Below are positions 9,125 through 17,060 of a DNA stretch of 64,000 bases, one piece after another. Source of the stretch: Vulcanimicrobiota bacterium. Lineage in GTDB: Bacteria; Vulcanimicrobiota; Vulcanimicrobiia; Vulcanimicrobiales; Vulcanimicrobiaceae. Each line of letters begins with the position of its first letter. The stretch's first letter is position 1. The stretch is taken from NCBI GenBank assembly GCA_027452165.1, contig DAIDGX010000024.1, forward strand, positions 230,590 through 294,589. Reading direction: 5' to 3'. The notes beneath the pieces are model-generated. The model did no database searches, was not told the origin of the DNA, and saw only the letters and a program-made list of their open reading frames with translations. The position numbers were made by a program, and so were the translations under genes.

Positions 9125-9790
9125 TTATGCCGGGTACACGACCAGGCGGCGTTCGGGCTCTTCGCCCTCGGACTCGGTGCGTACACGTTCGTCCTCGGAG
9201 AGGGTGATGTGGATGATCTTGCGCTCCGACGGTAGCATCGGCTCCAGACGCTGCGGCTTCTGGTCGCGGACGCAGCGCTCGAGCGTCGCATACGCGAGCT
9301 CTTTCAACTGGTCGGCGCGCCGGGCACGATAGCCCTCGGCGTCGATCGTGTAGTACTTACGGTTGCTGCGATTGCCCGCGTTGATCATGTTGTTGAAGAT
9401 GAGGTTGATCGCTTCGAGCGTGTTGCCGTGACGGCCGATCAGCATCGCGAGATCGGGTCCGGTTACTTCGAGATACTCGCCCTCAGGTCGCGGGATGTAG
9501 TGAATCTCCGCGGGCTGGACGCCCATGCGTGCCAGCAGATCGGCGAGTAGATCGCGCGCGGGCTTGGCCGAATCCGGCAACGCGTGGCTGGTGTCGCTCG
9601 GCCCGCGATGCGGATGATATCCGCCACCGCCATATCCACCGCGTCGGCCATATCCACCGCCGCCACCACGGCGACCACCGCCGCCGCGACTCCCGCCGCC
9701 TTCGCGCGGCGCGCCGCCCTTGCCGGGAATCTGCCGGTCGCGAATGTTGGCCGGCTGTTCTTCGAATTCGAAATCGTCTTCGTACAGCAT
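9125..9790 (-). CDS. khpB: RNA-binding protein KhpB (Jag), KH and R3H domains
   Basis: KhpB/Jag is an RNA-binding protein that, with KhpA, affects cell elongation and division in Gram-positive models. Of 221 residues, roughly 30-65 form a Gly/Arg-rich low-complexity linker. The KH domain follows (GPDLAMLIGRHGNTLEAINL, near 108-127), then an R3H-type region with the late motif LPSERKIIHITLSEDERVRT. The usual Jag_N domain is not recognisable, being replaced by the short acidic N-terminus and glycine-rich linker. The start overlaps the yidC stop by one base (TAATG), the classic yidC-jag pairing. Confidence 0.9.
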   Translation of the reverse strand: MLYEDDFEFEEQPANIRDRQIPGKGGAPREGGGSRGGGGRRGGGGGYGRRGGYGGGGYHPHRGPSDTSHALPDSAKPARDLLADLLARMGVQPAEIHYIPRPEGEYLEVTGPDLAMLIGRHGNTLEAINLIFNNMINAGNRSNRKYYTIDAEGYRARRADQLKELAYATLERCVRDQKPQRLEPMLPSERKIIHITLSEDERVRTESEGEEPERRLVVYPA

Positions 9791-10641
9791 TACGATTGAG
9801 CGCCTTTCGTCTTTTTCTTCACCTTGTAGGTCTTCGCCACGCCGTTTGCCTTCGGCAGTTTTTTCTTCGCCGGCTTTGGCTCGTCGTCGGGCACGTTCTC
9901 GACGATTGCGTGTTCGCTATCGATCGCCGAAAGCGGCGTATGATAGCGGCGCAACAGATAGAACTGTTGACCCATCGTGAAGAGGTTGTAGGAAAGCCAG
10001 TACAACACCATCGCCGACGGCCACTGCGCACGGAAACCGAAGAAGCCGATCATCACGGGCGAGAGCACTTGCATCATCTTGAGCTGCTGCGCTTGCGCCG
10101 GATCGGTGGGCGGCATGGTGGTAAAACGCATCGAGATGTACTGTGAGACCATATAGATCAAGATCAACAGCACGTCGGGTTGTGCGAGACTCGATGCAAA
10201 GAACGGAACGTTGAACAGGTGGAAGGTGTGCGCCGAAATCACCGACCCGATCCACAAAAACGGCACGTTGAAGATCTCTTTGTGCGAGATAACGGCCCAA
10301 TAGACGCTAAAAAGAATCGGCAGTTGAATGAGCGTGGGCCAGCAACCGGAGAGCGGGTTGACCCCTTCGCTCTTGTAGAGCGCCATCGTTTCCGCTTGCA
10401 TTTTTTGCGGATCGCTCTTGTAGCGCTCTTGCAGCTTTTTGATCTTCGGCGCAATCTTCTGCATGCCGAGCATCGATTTGAACTGCGCGGTGTTGAGCTT
10501 CCAGAACGTGAGGCGAATCAAGCCTGCCAAGATGACGAGCGCGAGGCCCGCGTTGTGCACCACGCTGGTGATGCGAAGGATGGCCCACGAGAGCGCGTTG
10601 ACGATCGGGTCGAGCCAGCTAGCGGCGATTACGAGGTGCAA
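9790..10641 (-). CDS. yidC: membrane protein insertase YidC
   Basis: YidC inserts membrane proteins, alone or with SecYEG. The 283-residue form lacks the large periplasmic domain of Proteobacteria and looks like the short YidC/Oxa1 type: a first helix, then LVILAGLIRLTFWKL, the charged coiled-coil cytoplasmic loop (KIKKLQERYKSDPQKMQ), and the conserved GVNPLSGCWPTLIQLPILF block. Further helices follow and a basic Lys-rich tail (KKKLPK, KVKKKTKG) could contact ribosomes. It sits 10 bases after yidD and overlaps jag, in the conserved rpmH-rnpA-yidD-yidC-jag operon. Confidence 0.95.
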   Translation of the reverse strand: MHLVIAASWLDPIVNALSWAILRITSVVHNAGLALVILAGLIRLTFWKLNTAQFKSMLGMQKIAPKIKKLQERYKSDPQKMQAETMALYKSEGVNPLSGCWPTLIQLPILFSVYWAVISHKEIFNVPFLWIGSVISAHTFHLFNVPFFASSLAQPDVLLILIYMVSQYISMRFTTMPPTDPAQAQQLKMMQVLSPVMIGFFGFRAQWPSAMVLYWLSYNLFTMGQQFYLLRRYHTPLSAIDSEHAIVENVPDDEPKPAKKKLPKANGVAKTYKVKKKTKGAQS

Positions 10642-10651
10642 CGGTTACCTT

Positions 10652-10879
10652 TCAGCGATGTGGTGTCGGCTCGGGAACGAGATCGACGCCGCCGGGATGC
10701 CCGGGGTGGCAACGAACGAGCCGGGCGAGCGCAAGCCATCCGCCGCGAACCGCCCCGTGTTTCTCGATCGATTCGAGCGCGTACTGCGAGCAGCTCGGGT
10801 AAAACCGGCAATGCGGCCCGAGCAGCGGGGAGATCGTCTTCTGATAAAGACGAATCGGCAGCGTGAGGAGAACGCGCAT
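10652..10879 (-). CDS. yidD: membrane protein insertion efficiency factor YidD
   Basis: YidD is a small membrane-associated protein that helps YidC-dependent insertion. The 75-residue product has the family signature [20 protein letters not shown] followed by [14 protein letters not shown], and ends near the [14 protein letters not shown] motif, all typical. The conserved cysteines (CRFYPSCS) are present. It lies six bases downstream of rnpA and 10 upstream of yidC, the expected operon position. Confidence 0.95.
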   Translation of the reverse strand: MRVLLTLPIRLYQKTISPLLGPHCRFYPSCSQYALESIEKHGAVRGGWLALARLVRCHPGHPGGVDLVPEPTPHR

Positions 10880-10885
10880 CGTGCC

Positions 10886-11203
10886 CTACCCGAGCGCCCG
10901 CTCGAGTTCGTGCCGCAGATCCGCAAAACTCGCCTCGGCGGCCGACGGCCGCGCGATCACGAGCACGCGCATGCGGCGCCCCGCGAGCGCCTGCTGTAAA
11001 ATCGCCGCCACGCGGCGGCGAACGAGATTCCGGATCACCGCCTTGCCCACGGGCTTACCCACCGTGATGCCGGCGACAGCCATGCGATCGCGCTCGAGTG
11101 CGTCGGCGCGAAAGACCGTCAGCGCAGGCGACGCGATCCGCCGCCCGCGCTGACGCAGGCGGGCAAAGTCCGCACTACGGCGCAGGCTGGCGAACGAACG
11201 CAT
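10886..11203 (-). CDS. rnpA: ribonuclease P protein component RnpA
   Basis: RnpA is the protein subunit of RNase P, which removes tRNA 5' leaders with the catalytic RNA. I take the ATG at 11203, one base after the rpmH stop, giving 105 residues starting MRSFASLRRSADF, as typical family members do. A longer in-frame start at 11248 would run into rpmH. The conserved basic helix is present as VGKAVIRNLVRRRVAAIL (canonical pattern A-x-R-N-x-x-R-R). Operon context with rpmH, yidD and yidC supports the call strongly. Confidence 0.95.
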   Translation of the reverse strand: MRSFASLRRSADFARLRQRGRRIASPALTVFRADALERDRMAVAGITVGKPVGKAVIRNLVRRRVAAILQQALAGRRMRVLVIARPSAAEASFADLRHELERALG

Positions 11204-11204
11204 C

Positions 11205-11339
11205 TCAGGCGCTGAGGCGGTGACGGCCCTTCTTGCGCCGGCGCGCAAGTACGGCGCGCCCGTTTTTCGTGCTCATGCGCTCGAGAAATCCATGCACGCG
11301 CTTACGGCGGCGGTTGTGCGGCTGGAACGTCCGCTTCAT
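11205..11339 (-). CDS. rpmH: 50S ribosomal protein L34
   Basis: The 44-residue product begins [19 protein letters not shown] and ends with the [17 protein letters not shown] block, the unmistakable L34 pattern. The true start is the ATG at 11339, preceded by a TAGGAGAG ribosome-binding stretch about ten bases upstream. It is the first gene of the operon with rnpA, yidD, yidC and khpB, transcribed leftward from the origin region. Confidence 0.97.
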   Translation of the reverse strand: MKRTFQPHNRRRKRVHGFLERMSTKNGRAVLARRRKKGRHRLSA

Positions 11340-11398
11340 AACTAGCTCAACTCTCCTAGGTAAAAATGGCCGCCAAACCTGGCGGCGCACAGCGCTTT

Positions 11399-11428
11399 AG
11401 TATAGGGGTCGGGCCACCCCCGCGTCAA
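11399..11428 (-). promoter_or_regulatory. sigma70-type promoter of the rpmH operon
   Basis: On the minus strand a TTGACG -35 box (11423-11428) is separated by 18 bp from a TATACT -10 box (11399-11404). This is a near-consensus housekeeping promoter about 60 bases upstream of the rpmH start. The transcribed leader then contains a perfect 6-bp stem-loop (GCCGCC, loop AGGTTT, GGCGGC at 11369-11386) just before the ribosome-binding site, which could tune translation or mRNA stability. Confidence 0.8.
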
Positions 11429-11484
11429 GGCGAAATGCAGCCGGGAGGGGGAACCGGTTACGCTCCACCGTATGCTCGCTCGCT

Positions 11485-11928
11485 ATGAACGCATCTCAAC
11501 GGTTCGGACCATACCTCGCGGCGGCGCTCCTTGCCGCCCTGGGCCTCGCCCGCTGCGGTGGCGCGGCCACCTCGGCCCCGGCCGGATGCCCAACCTTGAT
11601 GCCCGGCGCCGGGACACCCACGATCCCGCCCGCGCTCGTCTACCCGATCCCGGGGGCCACCGGCGTCCCCGACGGCAACTTCACCTTGGTGGCCGCCTAC
11701 GTGCCGCCCGGGGGAACCATCGCCCTCTCGAGCGGAGCGGCCCTGGCTGCGGCAGCCGTGCCGAGTCCACTGCCCTCGCCCTACGCCTCCCCCGCGCCGA
11801 ACGCCACGGCGATGAGCGGATTCGCCGTCGGCGCGCTCGCACCGAGTACCAGTTTTACCGTAGCGCTCAGCGTTCCAGGCGCCTGCCCGGCGACCGTCCA
11901 GCTCGGCCAATTTACGACCCATTCGTGA
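11485..11928 (+). CDS. hypothetical exported protein, 147 aa
   Basis: Unrecognised. An N-terminal signal peptide is clear (RFGPYLAAALLAALGLA, then RCGG); the LARC context is a poor lipobox because of the arginine, so cleavage type is uncertain. The mature part is rich in Ala, Pro, Ser and Thr and reads as an immunoglobulin-like or low-complexity secreted domain (PIPGATGVPDGNFTLVAAYV). It lies alone between the divergent rpmH promoter and the DnaA-box region upstream of dnaA. Confidence 0.65.
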   Translation: MNASQRFGPYLAAALLAALGLARCGGAATSAPAGCPTLMPGAGTPTIPPALVYPIPGATGVPDGNFTLVAAYVPPGGTIALSSGAALAAAAVPSPLPSPYASPAPNATAMSGFAVGALAPSTSFTVALSVPGACPATVQLGQFTTHS

Positions 11929-11931
11929 GGC

Positions 11932-12121
11932 CCATCCACACCTGTGGATGGGGCTGTGGATTGCGGCCTTCTCGGCCATGTTGCAAACGATGCGTTTCGC
12001 CCGTCGTATCGGGCTTTTTCCCGCATGTCAAGGGTCGTTCGAACCACCGGACCCGTGCGGCGGAAAGGCCCGAAAATACGTTCCAATCGGCCTGTGGATA
12101 AGTGGATAAATTCGTGGATCA
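11932..12121. other. DnaA-box cluster upstream of dnaA
   Basis: This intergenic stretch carries several DnaA-box-like 9-mers (consensus TTATCCACA or its complement TGTGGATAA). A perfect box TGTGGATAA is at 12093-12101, overlapped end-on by AGTGGATAA at 12101-12109, then CGTGGATCA at 12113-12121. Weaker boxes are CCATCCACA at 11932-11940, TGTGGATGG at 11943-11951 and TGTGGATTG at 11955-11963. Likely roles are dnaA autoregulation and one half of a bipartite origin. No gene is visible between 11929 and 12247. Confidence 0.75.
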
Positions 12122-12247
12122 AATCCGCAGGAGCGCCGCTTGATTAAGCCAACCGAGACCGACCTCACCGGCCACGAGGAGGCGACGCGGGTGCCTCTCC
12201 GGGTGGTTCGGCTACTGGCTTTTTGACCCGGCAAAGGACGCATCAGG

Positions 12248-13627
12248 ATGGCGCTTGCGGTTGGAGACTCCGACGTCGCTCAAGAGCTTTGGCAATCGGC
12301 TCTCGAGGCGCTTGCGGGCGCGTTTTCCAAGCCCGTGTACGAGATGTGGATCAAGCCGATGCGGCTCGCCTCGATGAACGAGAACGAGATGTTGCTCACG
12401 GTTCATAGCAACTTTGCCCGCGAGTGGGTCGAAACGCGTTTGAAAACCCAGATCACCGAAGTTCTCAGCGAGATGTTCGGTACCACGCTCGACCTGCGAT
12501 TCATCGTGGCCGAAGGGACCGAACAACCGGCCACCGGCGGTGCCTCCACGGCGGCTCCCGTTGCCGTTACAAGCCCCGTGCGCCCGCCCGACGAACTGCG
12601 CAGCTCGACGCTCAATGCCCGTTATACCTTCGAAGAGTTCGTCGTCGGCAACTCCAACCGGTTCGCCCATGCCGCCGCACAAGCGGTCGCCTGCGCCCCG
12701 GCGCGCGCGTACAACCCCCTGTTCCTCTACGGCGGTGTCGGATTGGGGAAGACGCACTTGATGCACGCGATCGGACACCGCGTCATCCAAGACAACCCGA
12801 ACGCGAACGTGGTGTACCTCACGTGTGAGAAGTTCACGAACGAGTTCATCATCGCGTTGCAGAATAACCGAACGCCTGAGTTCCGCAATCGCTACCGGCA
12901 AGTCGATGTGCTTTTGATCGATGACATTCAATTTCTGGCCGGCAAAGAGACGACACAAGAAGAATTCTTCCACACCTTCAACACGCTCCACGAATCGGGC
13001 CGCCAGCTGATCATCAGCTCCGATCGCCCGCCAAAAGAGATCCAAACTCTGGAATCGCGGCTGCGCTCGCGTTTTGAATGGGGCCTCTTGACCGATATCC
13101 AAGCCCCCGATATCGAAACGCGTGAAGCGATCCTGCGCAAGAAGGCTGAGAGCGAAAAGATCCCCGTTCCCGACGAAGTAACGTCCTTCGTCGCGAAGGT
13201 GATTCCGTCAAACATCCGCGAGCTCGAGGGCGCATTGATTCGCGTCGTTGCGTACGCCTCGCTGACGAAGTCGCCGATTACGCTCGACCTTGCCGCCGAA
13301 GTGCTCAAGAGCGCCGTCGCCAACGCCCCGCTCCAGCGCATAACGATCGGCAAGATCAAGGAGACCGTCGCGAGCGCCCACGGGCTTACCGTCAAAGAGA
13401 TGGACAACGGCCGGCGCGATCAACGCCTGGCGGCTCCGCGGCAGATCGCCATGTTCATCGCGACGGAGCTTACGAACTACTCGCTGCCGCAGATTGCGCG
13501 GGACTTCGGAAAGAAGGACCACACGACGGTTATGTACGCGCGAGATAAGATCAAGGATCAGATGCAACGCGACGAGGCCTACCGCAACAAGATCCGGCAA
13601 CTGATCGCGTTGTGCCAAAACCCGTAA
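12248..13627 (+). CDS. dnaA: chromosomal replication initiator protein DnaA
   Basis: DnaA binds DnaA boxes and melts the origin as an ATP-bound oligomer. The 459-residue protein shows domain I (ELWQSALEALAG to about residue 85), a short Ala/Pro/Thr linker, and the AAA+ domain with Walker A GGVGLGKT near residues 162-169 and Walker B LLIDDIQFL near 221. Domain IV carries the DnaA signature DFGKKDHTTVMYARDKI. All parts are intact. It is flanked by DnaA-box clusters on both sides and followed by dnaN, the standard origin arrangement. Confidence 0.98.
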   Translation: MALAVGDSDVAQELWQSALEALAGAFSKPVYEMWIKPMRLASMNENEMLLTVHSNFAREWVETRLKTQITEVLSEMFGTTLDLRFIVAEGTEQPATGGASTAAPVAVTSPVRPPDELRSSTLNARYTFEEFVVGNSNRFAHAAAQAVACAPARAYNPLFLYGGVGLGKTHLMHAIGHRVIQDNPNANVVYLTCEKFTNEFIIALQNNRTPEFRNRYRQVDVLLIDDIQFLAGKETTQEEFFHTFNTLHESGRQLIISSDRPPKEIQTLESRLRSRFEWGLLTDIQAPDIETREAILRKKAESEKIPVPDEVTSFVAKVIPSNIRELEGALIRVVAYASLTKSPITLDLAAEVLKSAVANAPLQRITIGKIKETVASAHGLTVKEMDNGRRDQRLAAPRQIAMFIATELTNYSLPQIARDFGKKDHTTVMYARDKIKDQMQRDEAYRNKIRQLIALCQNP

Positions 13628-13946
13628 CATCCCCGGGACCAGAGACCTCGGCGGCGTAACGGCTCGGAGTGCTTCCGGGCCGTTCGTCGTCTCCGGGCGT
13701 CATCCACCAATACACACGCTCCACGAACAAGGTCGGGCCTTCGCGCGTGGATAACTGCACGGGGGCTCGAAACGGTGGAAGTGTGTATCGGGCACCCGCG
13801 ATCATCCACAACTTATTCCCGGCGCAAACCCGCATGGGAACTAGCAAAAGTGGACTTATCCGCGGAATACACCGCCTTACTACTGTTACGACTCTTTATT
13901 TAAATACTTACCCGGAAACGACGAGCGCCAGGAATCGGTGGAATCA
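13628..13946. other. candidate oriC between dnaA and dnaN
   Basis: The 319-bp dnaA-dnaN gap contains DnaA-box-like 9-mers: CGTGGATAA at 13746-13754, TCATCCACA at 13802-13810 and TTATCCGCG at 13856-13864, plus an ATCCACCAA-like site near 13702. These are followed by the only strongly AT-rich tract nearby (about 13886-13910, including CTTTATTTAAATACTTA), a plausible duplex-unwinding element. Gene orientation flips away from this region. No gene is visible here. Confidence 0.75.
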
Positions 13947-15062
13947 ATGAAGTTCACCTGTAATACAAAAGAAATCGCGACGGCCGTCGGTGCGGCGAGC
14001 AAAGTGGTTAACGCTCACACAACGGTGCCGATTCTCTCAAACGTGCTGCTGCAAGCCGAGGACGGTAAGATATCGGTGCGCGCGACCGACCTCGAGCTCA
14101 CCCTCGAGCACGCCTTCCCTGCGGAGATCGCCGAGGGCGGTTCGGTAACCGTTCCGGCTAAGCTCTTCTCGAGCTACCTCGGAAACTTGCCCGCGGGGCT
14201 CTTGGAGCTCACCGGCACGGCGACGCGTGCCTCGGTGAAGTGCGAACGCAGCAACTACGATTTCCACGCGCTTCCGGCCGACGAGTACCCGCCGCTGCCA
14301 TCGGCGACCGTCGGTTCGTCGTTTACGATCGGCGCTAAGCGCCTGCGTGAAGGCATCGACGCAACGATCTTCGCCGCCTCGAACGAAGAGGCGCGCGGCG
14401 CGGTGCTCATGGGTACGTTGCTCGAGATCGAGAACAACGCGTTAACGATGGTTGCGACCGACGGCTACCGTCTGGCGAAGTACCAAACGACGCTCGACGA
14501 GGGTATCAACGGCGTCGAGAAATACATCATTCCGTCGCGCGCCCTCGCGGAAGCCGCGCGTAACCTCGGTGGCGCCGAGTCGATTACGGTTCGTGCCCTC
14601 GGCGCGCAGAGTAACCAACTTCAGCTCACCTCGGCGGACACAACGATCACCGTACGTCTGGTCGATGGACAATATCCGAATTACGGTCAGGTGATCCCGG
14701 CTAGGTTCGATCGTTCGGTAACGGTGAACACGCAGGCGCTGATCGGAAGCCTCCGCCGCGCCGAGCTCGTCGCCGGCGATCGCGCGAGCATGGTAAAGCT
14801 CGCTGTTTCGAACCAAACGCTGATCGTCACCGCATCGAGCGACGTTTCGGGTAACGCTTACGAGGAACTCGAAGTCGAACAGATGGGGGACGATCTCACG
14901 ATCGCCTTCAACGCGCGCTACCTGGTCGAGATTCTCAACCACGTTAAGAGCGCCCAGACCGCAATCGAATTCCTCGGCCCGCTCTCACCCGCTGCAATCC
15001 GGCCGATCGAACCCCCCGAAGGCGGCCAGCAACTGTACGTGCTCATGCCGCTGCGTCAGTAG
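13947..15062 (+). CDS. dnaN: DNA polymerase III beta subunit (sliding clamp) DnaN
   Basis: DnaN is the ring clamp that tethers the replicative polymerase. The ATG at 13947 gives 371 residues starting MKFTCNTKEI, like the family; an in-frame GTG at 13938 is an alternative. Typical blocks include NAHTTVPILSNVLLQAEDG, the LMGTLLEIENNALTMVATDG region and the C-terminal YVLMPLR that forms part of the peptide-binding cleft. It follows oriC and precedes recF, in normal order. Confidence 0.97.
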   Translation: MKFTCNTKEIATAVGAASKVVNAHTTVPILSNVLLQAEDGKISVRATDLELTLEHAFPAEIAEGGSVTVPAKLFSSYLGNLPAGLLELTGTATRASVKCERSNYDFHALPADEYPPLPSATVGSSFTIGAKRLREGIDATIFAASNEEARGAVLMGTLLEIENNALTMVATDGYRLAKYQTTLDEGINGVEKYIIPSRALAEAARNLGGAESITVRALGAQSNQLQLTSADTTITVRLVDGQYPNYGQVIPARFDRSVTVNTQALIGSLRRAELVAGDRASMVKLAVSNQTLIVTASSDVSGNAYEELEVEQMGDDLTIAFNARYLVEILNHVKSAQTAIEFLGPLSPAAIRPIEPPEGGQQLYVLMPLRQ

Positions 15063-15102
15063 CAACGCACCTGCCGTATCGCGCGATCGTGCGGCACTAC
15101 AT

Positions 15103-16206
15103 ATGCAACTGACGCGCGTTGCGCTTTCGAACTTTCGGAATTATGCGGAGCTGGATCTCGAGCCGGCGGCGGGGCTCAACGTATTCGTGGGGCAGAACGC
15201 GCAAGGCAAGAGCAACTTGCTCGAAGCGATTGCGATGCTCGGTACGGGGAAATCGTTCCGCACGAATCGTGACGCCGATCTGGTACGCGAGAGTATGGAG
15301 TTGGCGGTCGTGCGCGGCGACGCACGCATCCGCGCGGGGATCGTGCATCTCGGATGTACCGTTACAAAAAGCGCTCGGGCAACGCGTAAAACCTACACGT
15401 TAAACGGGGAAGGCGTGCGCTACGCGCGCTTCCTCGGAAGCATTCGTGTCGTCACGTTCGTTCCGGCCGATCTGCAACTGGTCGGCGGGCCCCCGTCGCT
15501 ACGCCGCTCGCTCGTCAACATTGCACTTGCGCAAGAAGATCGCACCTATTTTCACGAGCTCGCGCGCTATCAAAAGGCCCTACAGCAAAAAGCGGCGATG
15601 CTGCGTGGAACCGTCAGCTACGATCCCGACTTGCTTGCGATCTACGATCACACCCTGGTTGAGGCGGGGACGGCGGTAATGTTGGCCCGCAACCACTTCA
15701 TCGCGGAGCTCCAGCGCGAAGCCGAGCGCACCCACGCGCAGTGGACCAACGGCGTCGAGCGCCTCGAGGTGCGCTACGCACCGAACGTGCCCTTTGAGGT
15801 TCCGACAACCGAGGCGGTGGCGGGGGCGTTCGCCGAGCGGCTTCGCCAGGTGGCCGAGGCCGAGCGACTGCGCCGTACCACGCTTGCCGGACCCCACCGC
15901 GACGACCTCGCTCTCAGCCTCGACGGGAGCGCGCTTGCCGCCTATGGGTCGCAGGGGCAGCAGCGGACGGCGGTGCTGGCGCTCAAGGTTGCCGAATACG
16001 CCGTCATGCGCGATCGCTCGAATGAGGCTCCGCTCTTGCTGCTCGACGACGTTCTCTCGGAACTCGACCGGGAGCGCGCCGCCGCGTTCCTTGCGGGTAT
16101 CGGCGATTACGAGCAGGCATTCGTCACCACCACCCAGCTGCCCGAGGGGCTGCCGGGCGCGTCGAGCGTCTTCGAGATCGCCCGCGCGACGGTGCGCGCA
16201 TGCTGA
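15103..16206 (+). CDS. recF: DNA replication/repair protein RecF
   Basis: RecF is an SMC-like ABC ATPase that helps load RecA at gaps with RecO and RecR. The 367-residue product has Walker A GQNAQGKSNLLEAI near residues 27-40, the ABC signature-like region YGSQGQQRTAVLALKVAE near 285, and Walker B LLLLDDVLSELDRER near 309. It is in the standard dnaN-recF order and overlaps the following dciA-like gene by seven bases. recR is also in this window, near 53757. Confidence 0.95.
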   Translation: MQLTRVALSNFRNYAELDLEPAAGLNVFVGQNAQGKSNLLEAIAMLGTGKSFRTNRDADLVRESMELAVVRGDARIRAGIVHLGCTVTKSARATRKTYTLNGEGVRYARFLGSIRVVTFVPADLQLVGGPPSLRRSLVNIALAQEDRTYFHELARYQKALQQKAAMLRGTVSYDPDLLAIYDHTLVEAGTAVMLARNHFIAELQREAERTHAQWTNGVERLEVRYAPNVPFEVPTTEAVAGAFAERLRQVAEAERLRRTTLAGPHRDDLALSLDGSALAAYGSQGQQRTAVLALKVAEYAVMRDRSNEAPLLLLDDVLSELDRERAAAFLAGIGDYEQAFVTTTQLPEGLPGASSVFEIARATVRAC

Positions 16207-17060
16207 GGCTCGGTCAGGCGCTTGGTGCCTGGAGCCCTGGCGACGGAGGCTCCGGCCCAACCGAACCGATCGTGCTGCTCGGTGCGGCCTGGGCCGAACT
16301 CGCGGGCGAGAGCCTGGCCGCGCACTCACACCCCGGCAAGCTCGAGGGCGACACCCTGCTCGTCACCACCAGCTCGAGCGCGTGGAGCCAGCAGCTCAGC
16401 TTTCTCACCGAGCCGATCCTGGCCGCAATCAACGCCCGGCTGCCGCATGCTGGGATCGCGAAGCTGCGCTTTCGCATCGGCAAACTGCCGCAGCGCGGGC
16501 GCTCCGCGCGGGGCGGACGGGCCGCGGCACCACGTCGAGACGATACCATCGACCCGCGGCCGCCGGTGCGCGACGCCGGCGAAGCGCTCGCGCGCTTTCG
16601 GGGCGACGTGGCGATCGCTGAGCGGGCAAAACGCGAGCGCGGGTGGAAAGAATGCACCGGGTGCTCCGCATTGATCGCGCCCGCTTCCGGACCCGTCTGC
16701 GTTTCGTGCGCGGTCGCCCGGGATCAGGAGCGCGAACGGCTCGTGTCCCGGTTGCTTTTTGAAGCGCCGTGGCTCGGGTATGCGGGCACGGTCTCGCTGG
16801 TCGAGGATCTGGATCGCGATACGTACGAATCGATCCGCTTGCGTCTGCTCGGGCGCTGGTGGGTACGTTTGAACCGTGTGCGCGCCGCCGGTCGCCTCTC
16901 CCGCGACGAGTCGGAACGGTTGATCGCGAGCTCGTACGTCGTGCTCAAGAGCGAACTTCCGCCCGAGCGGGTAAGCCCCGCGACGATACGCAACGTGCTC
17001 GGCGACGAACTGCACGAACTTCTTTACGGTAGGTCAGAACACAACAACGATGTCCAATAA
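16200..17060 (+). CDS. DciA-like (DUF721) protein with C-terminal zinc-ribbon extension
   Basis: DciA proteins help load the replicative helicase in bacteria without DnaC/DnaI. The first 100 residues fit DUF721: AAWAELAGESLAAHSHPGKL, then LLVTTSSSAWSQQLSFL and IAKLRFRIGKLP. Unusually, the protein is 286 residues because of an extension: a basic linker, a four-cysteine motif (C152, C155, C167, C170; CTGC and CVSC) that looks like a zinc ribbon, and a helical C-terminus (SRDESERLIASSYVVLKSEL). It overlaps recF by seven and gyrB by 11 bases, so it is tightly coupled to replication genes. The DciA assignment is by family resemblance and position. Confidence 0.8.
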   Translation: MLRLGQALGAWSPGDGGSGPTEPIVLLGAAWAELAGESLAAHSHPGKLEGDTLLVTTSSSAWSQQLSFLTEPILAAINARLPHAGIAKLRFRIGKLPQRGRSARGGRAAAPRRDDTIDPRPPVRDAGEALARFRGDVAIAERAKRERGWKECTGCSALIAPASGPVCVSCAVARDQERERLVSRLLFEAPWLGYAGTVSLVEDLDRDTYESIRLRLLGRWWVRLNRVRAAGRLSRDESERLIASSYVVLKSELPPERVSPATIRNVLGDELHELLYGRSEHNNDVQ

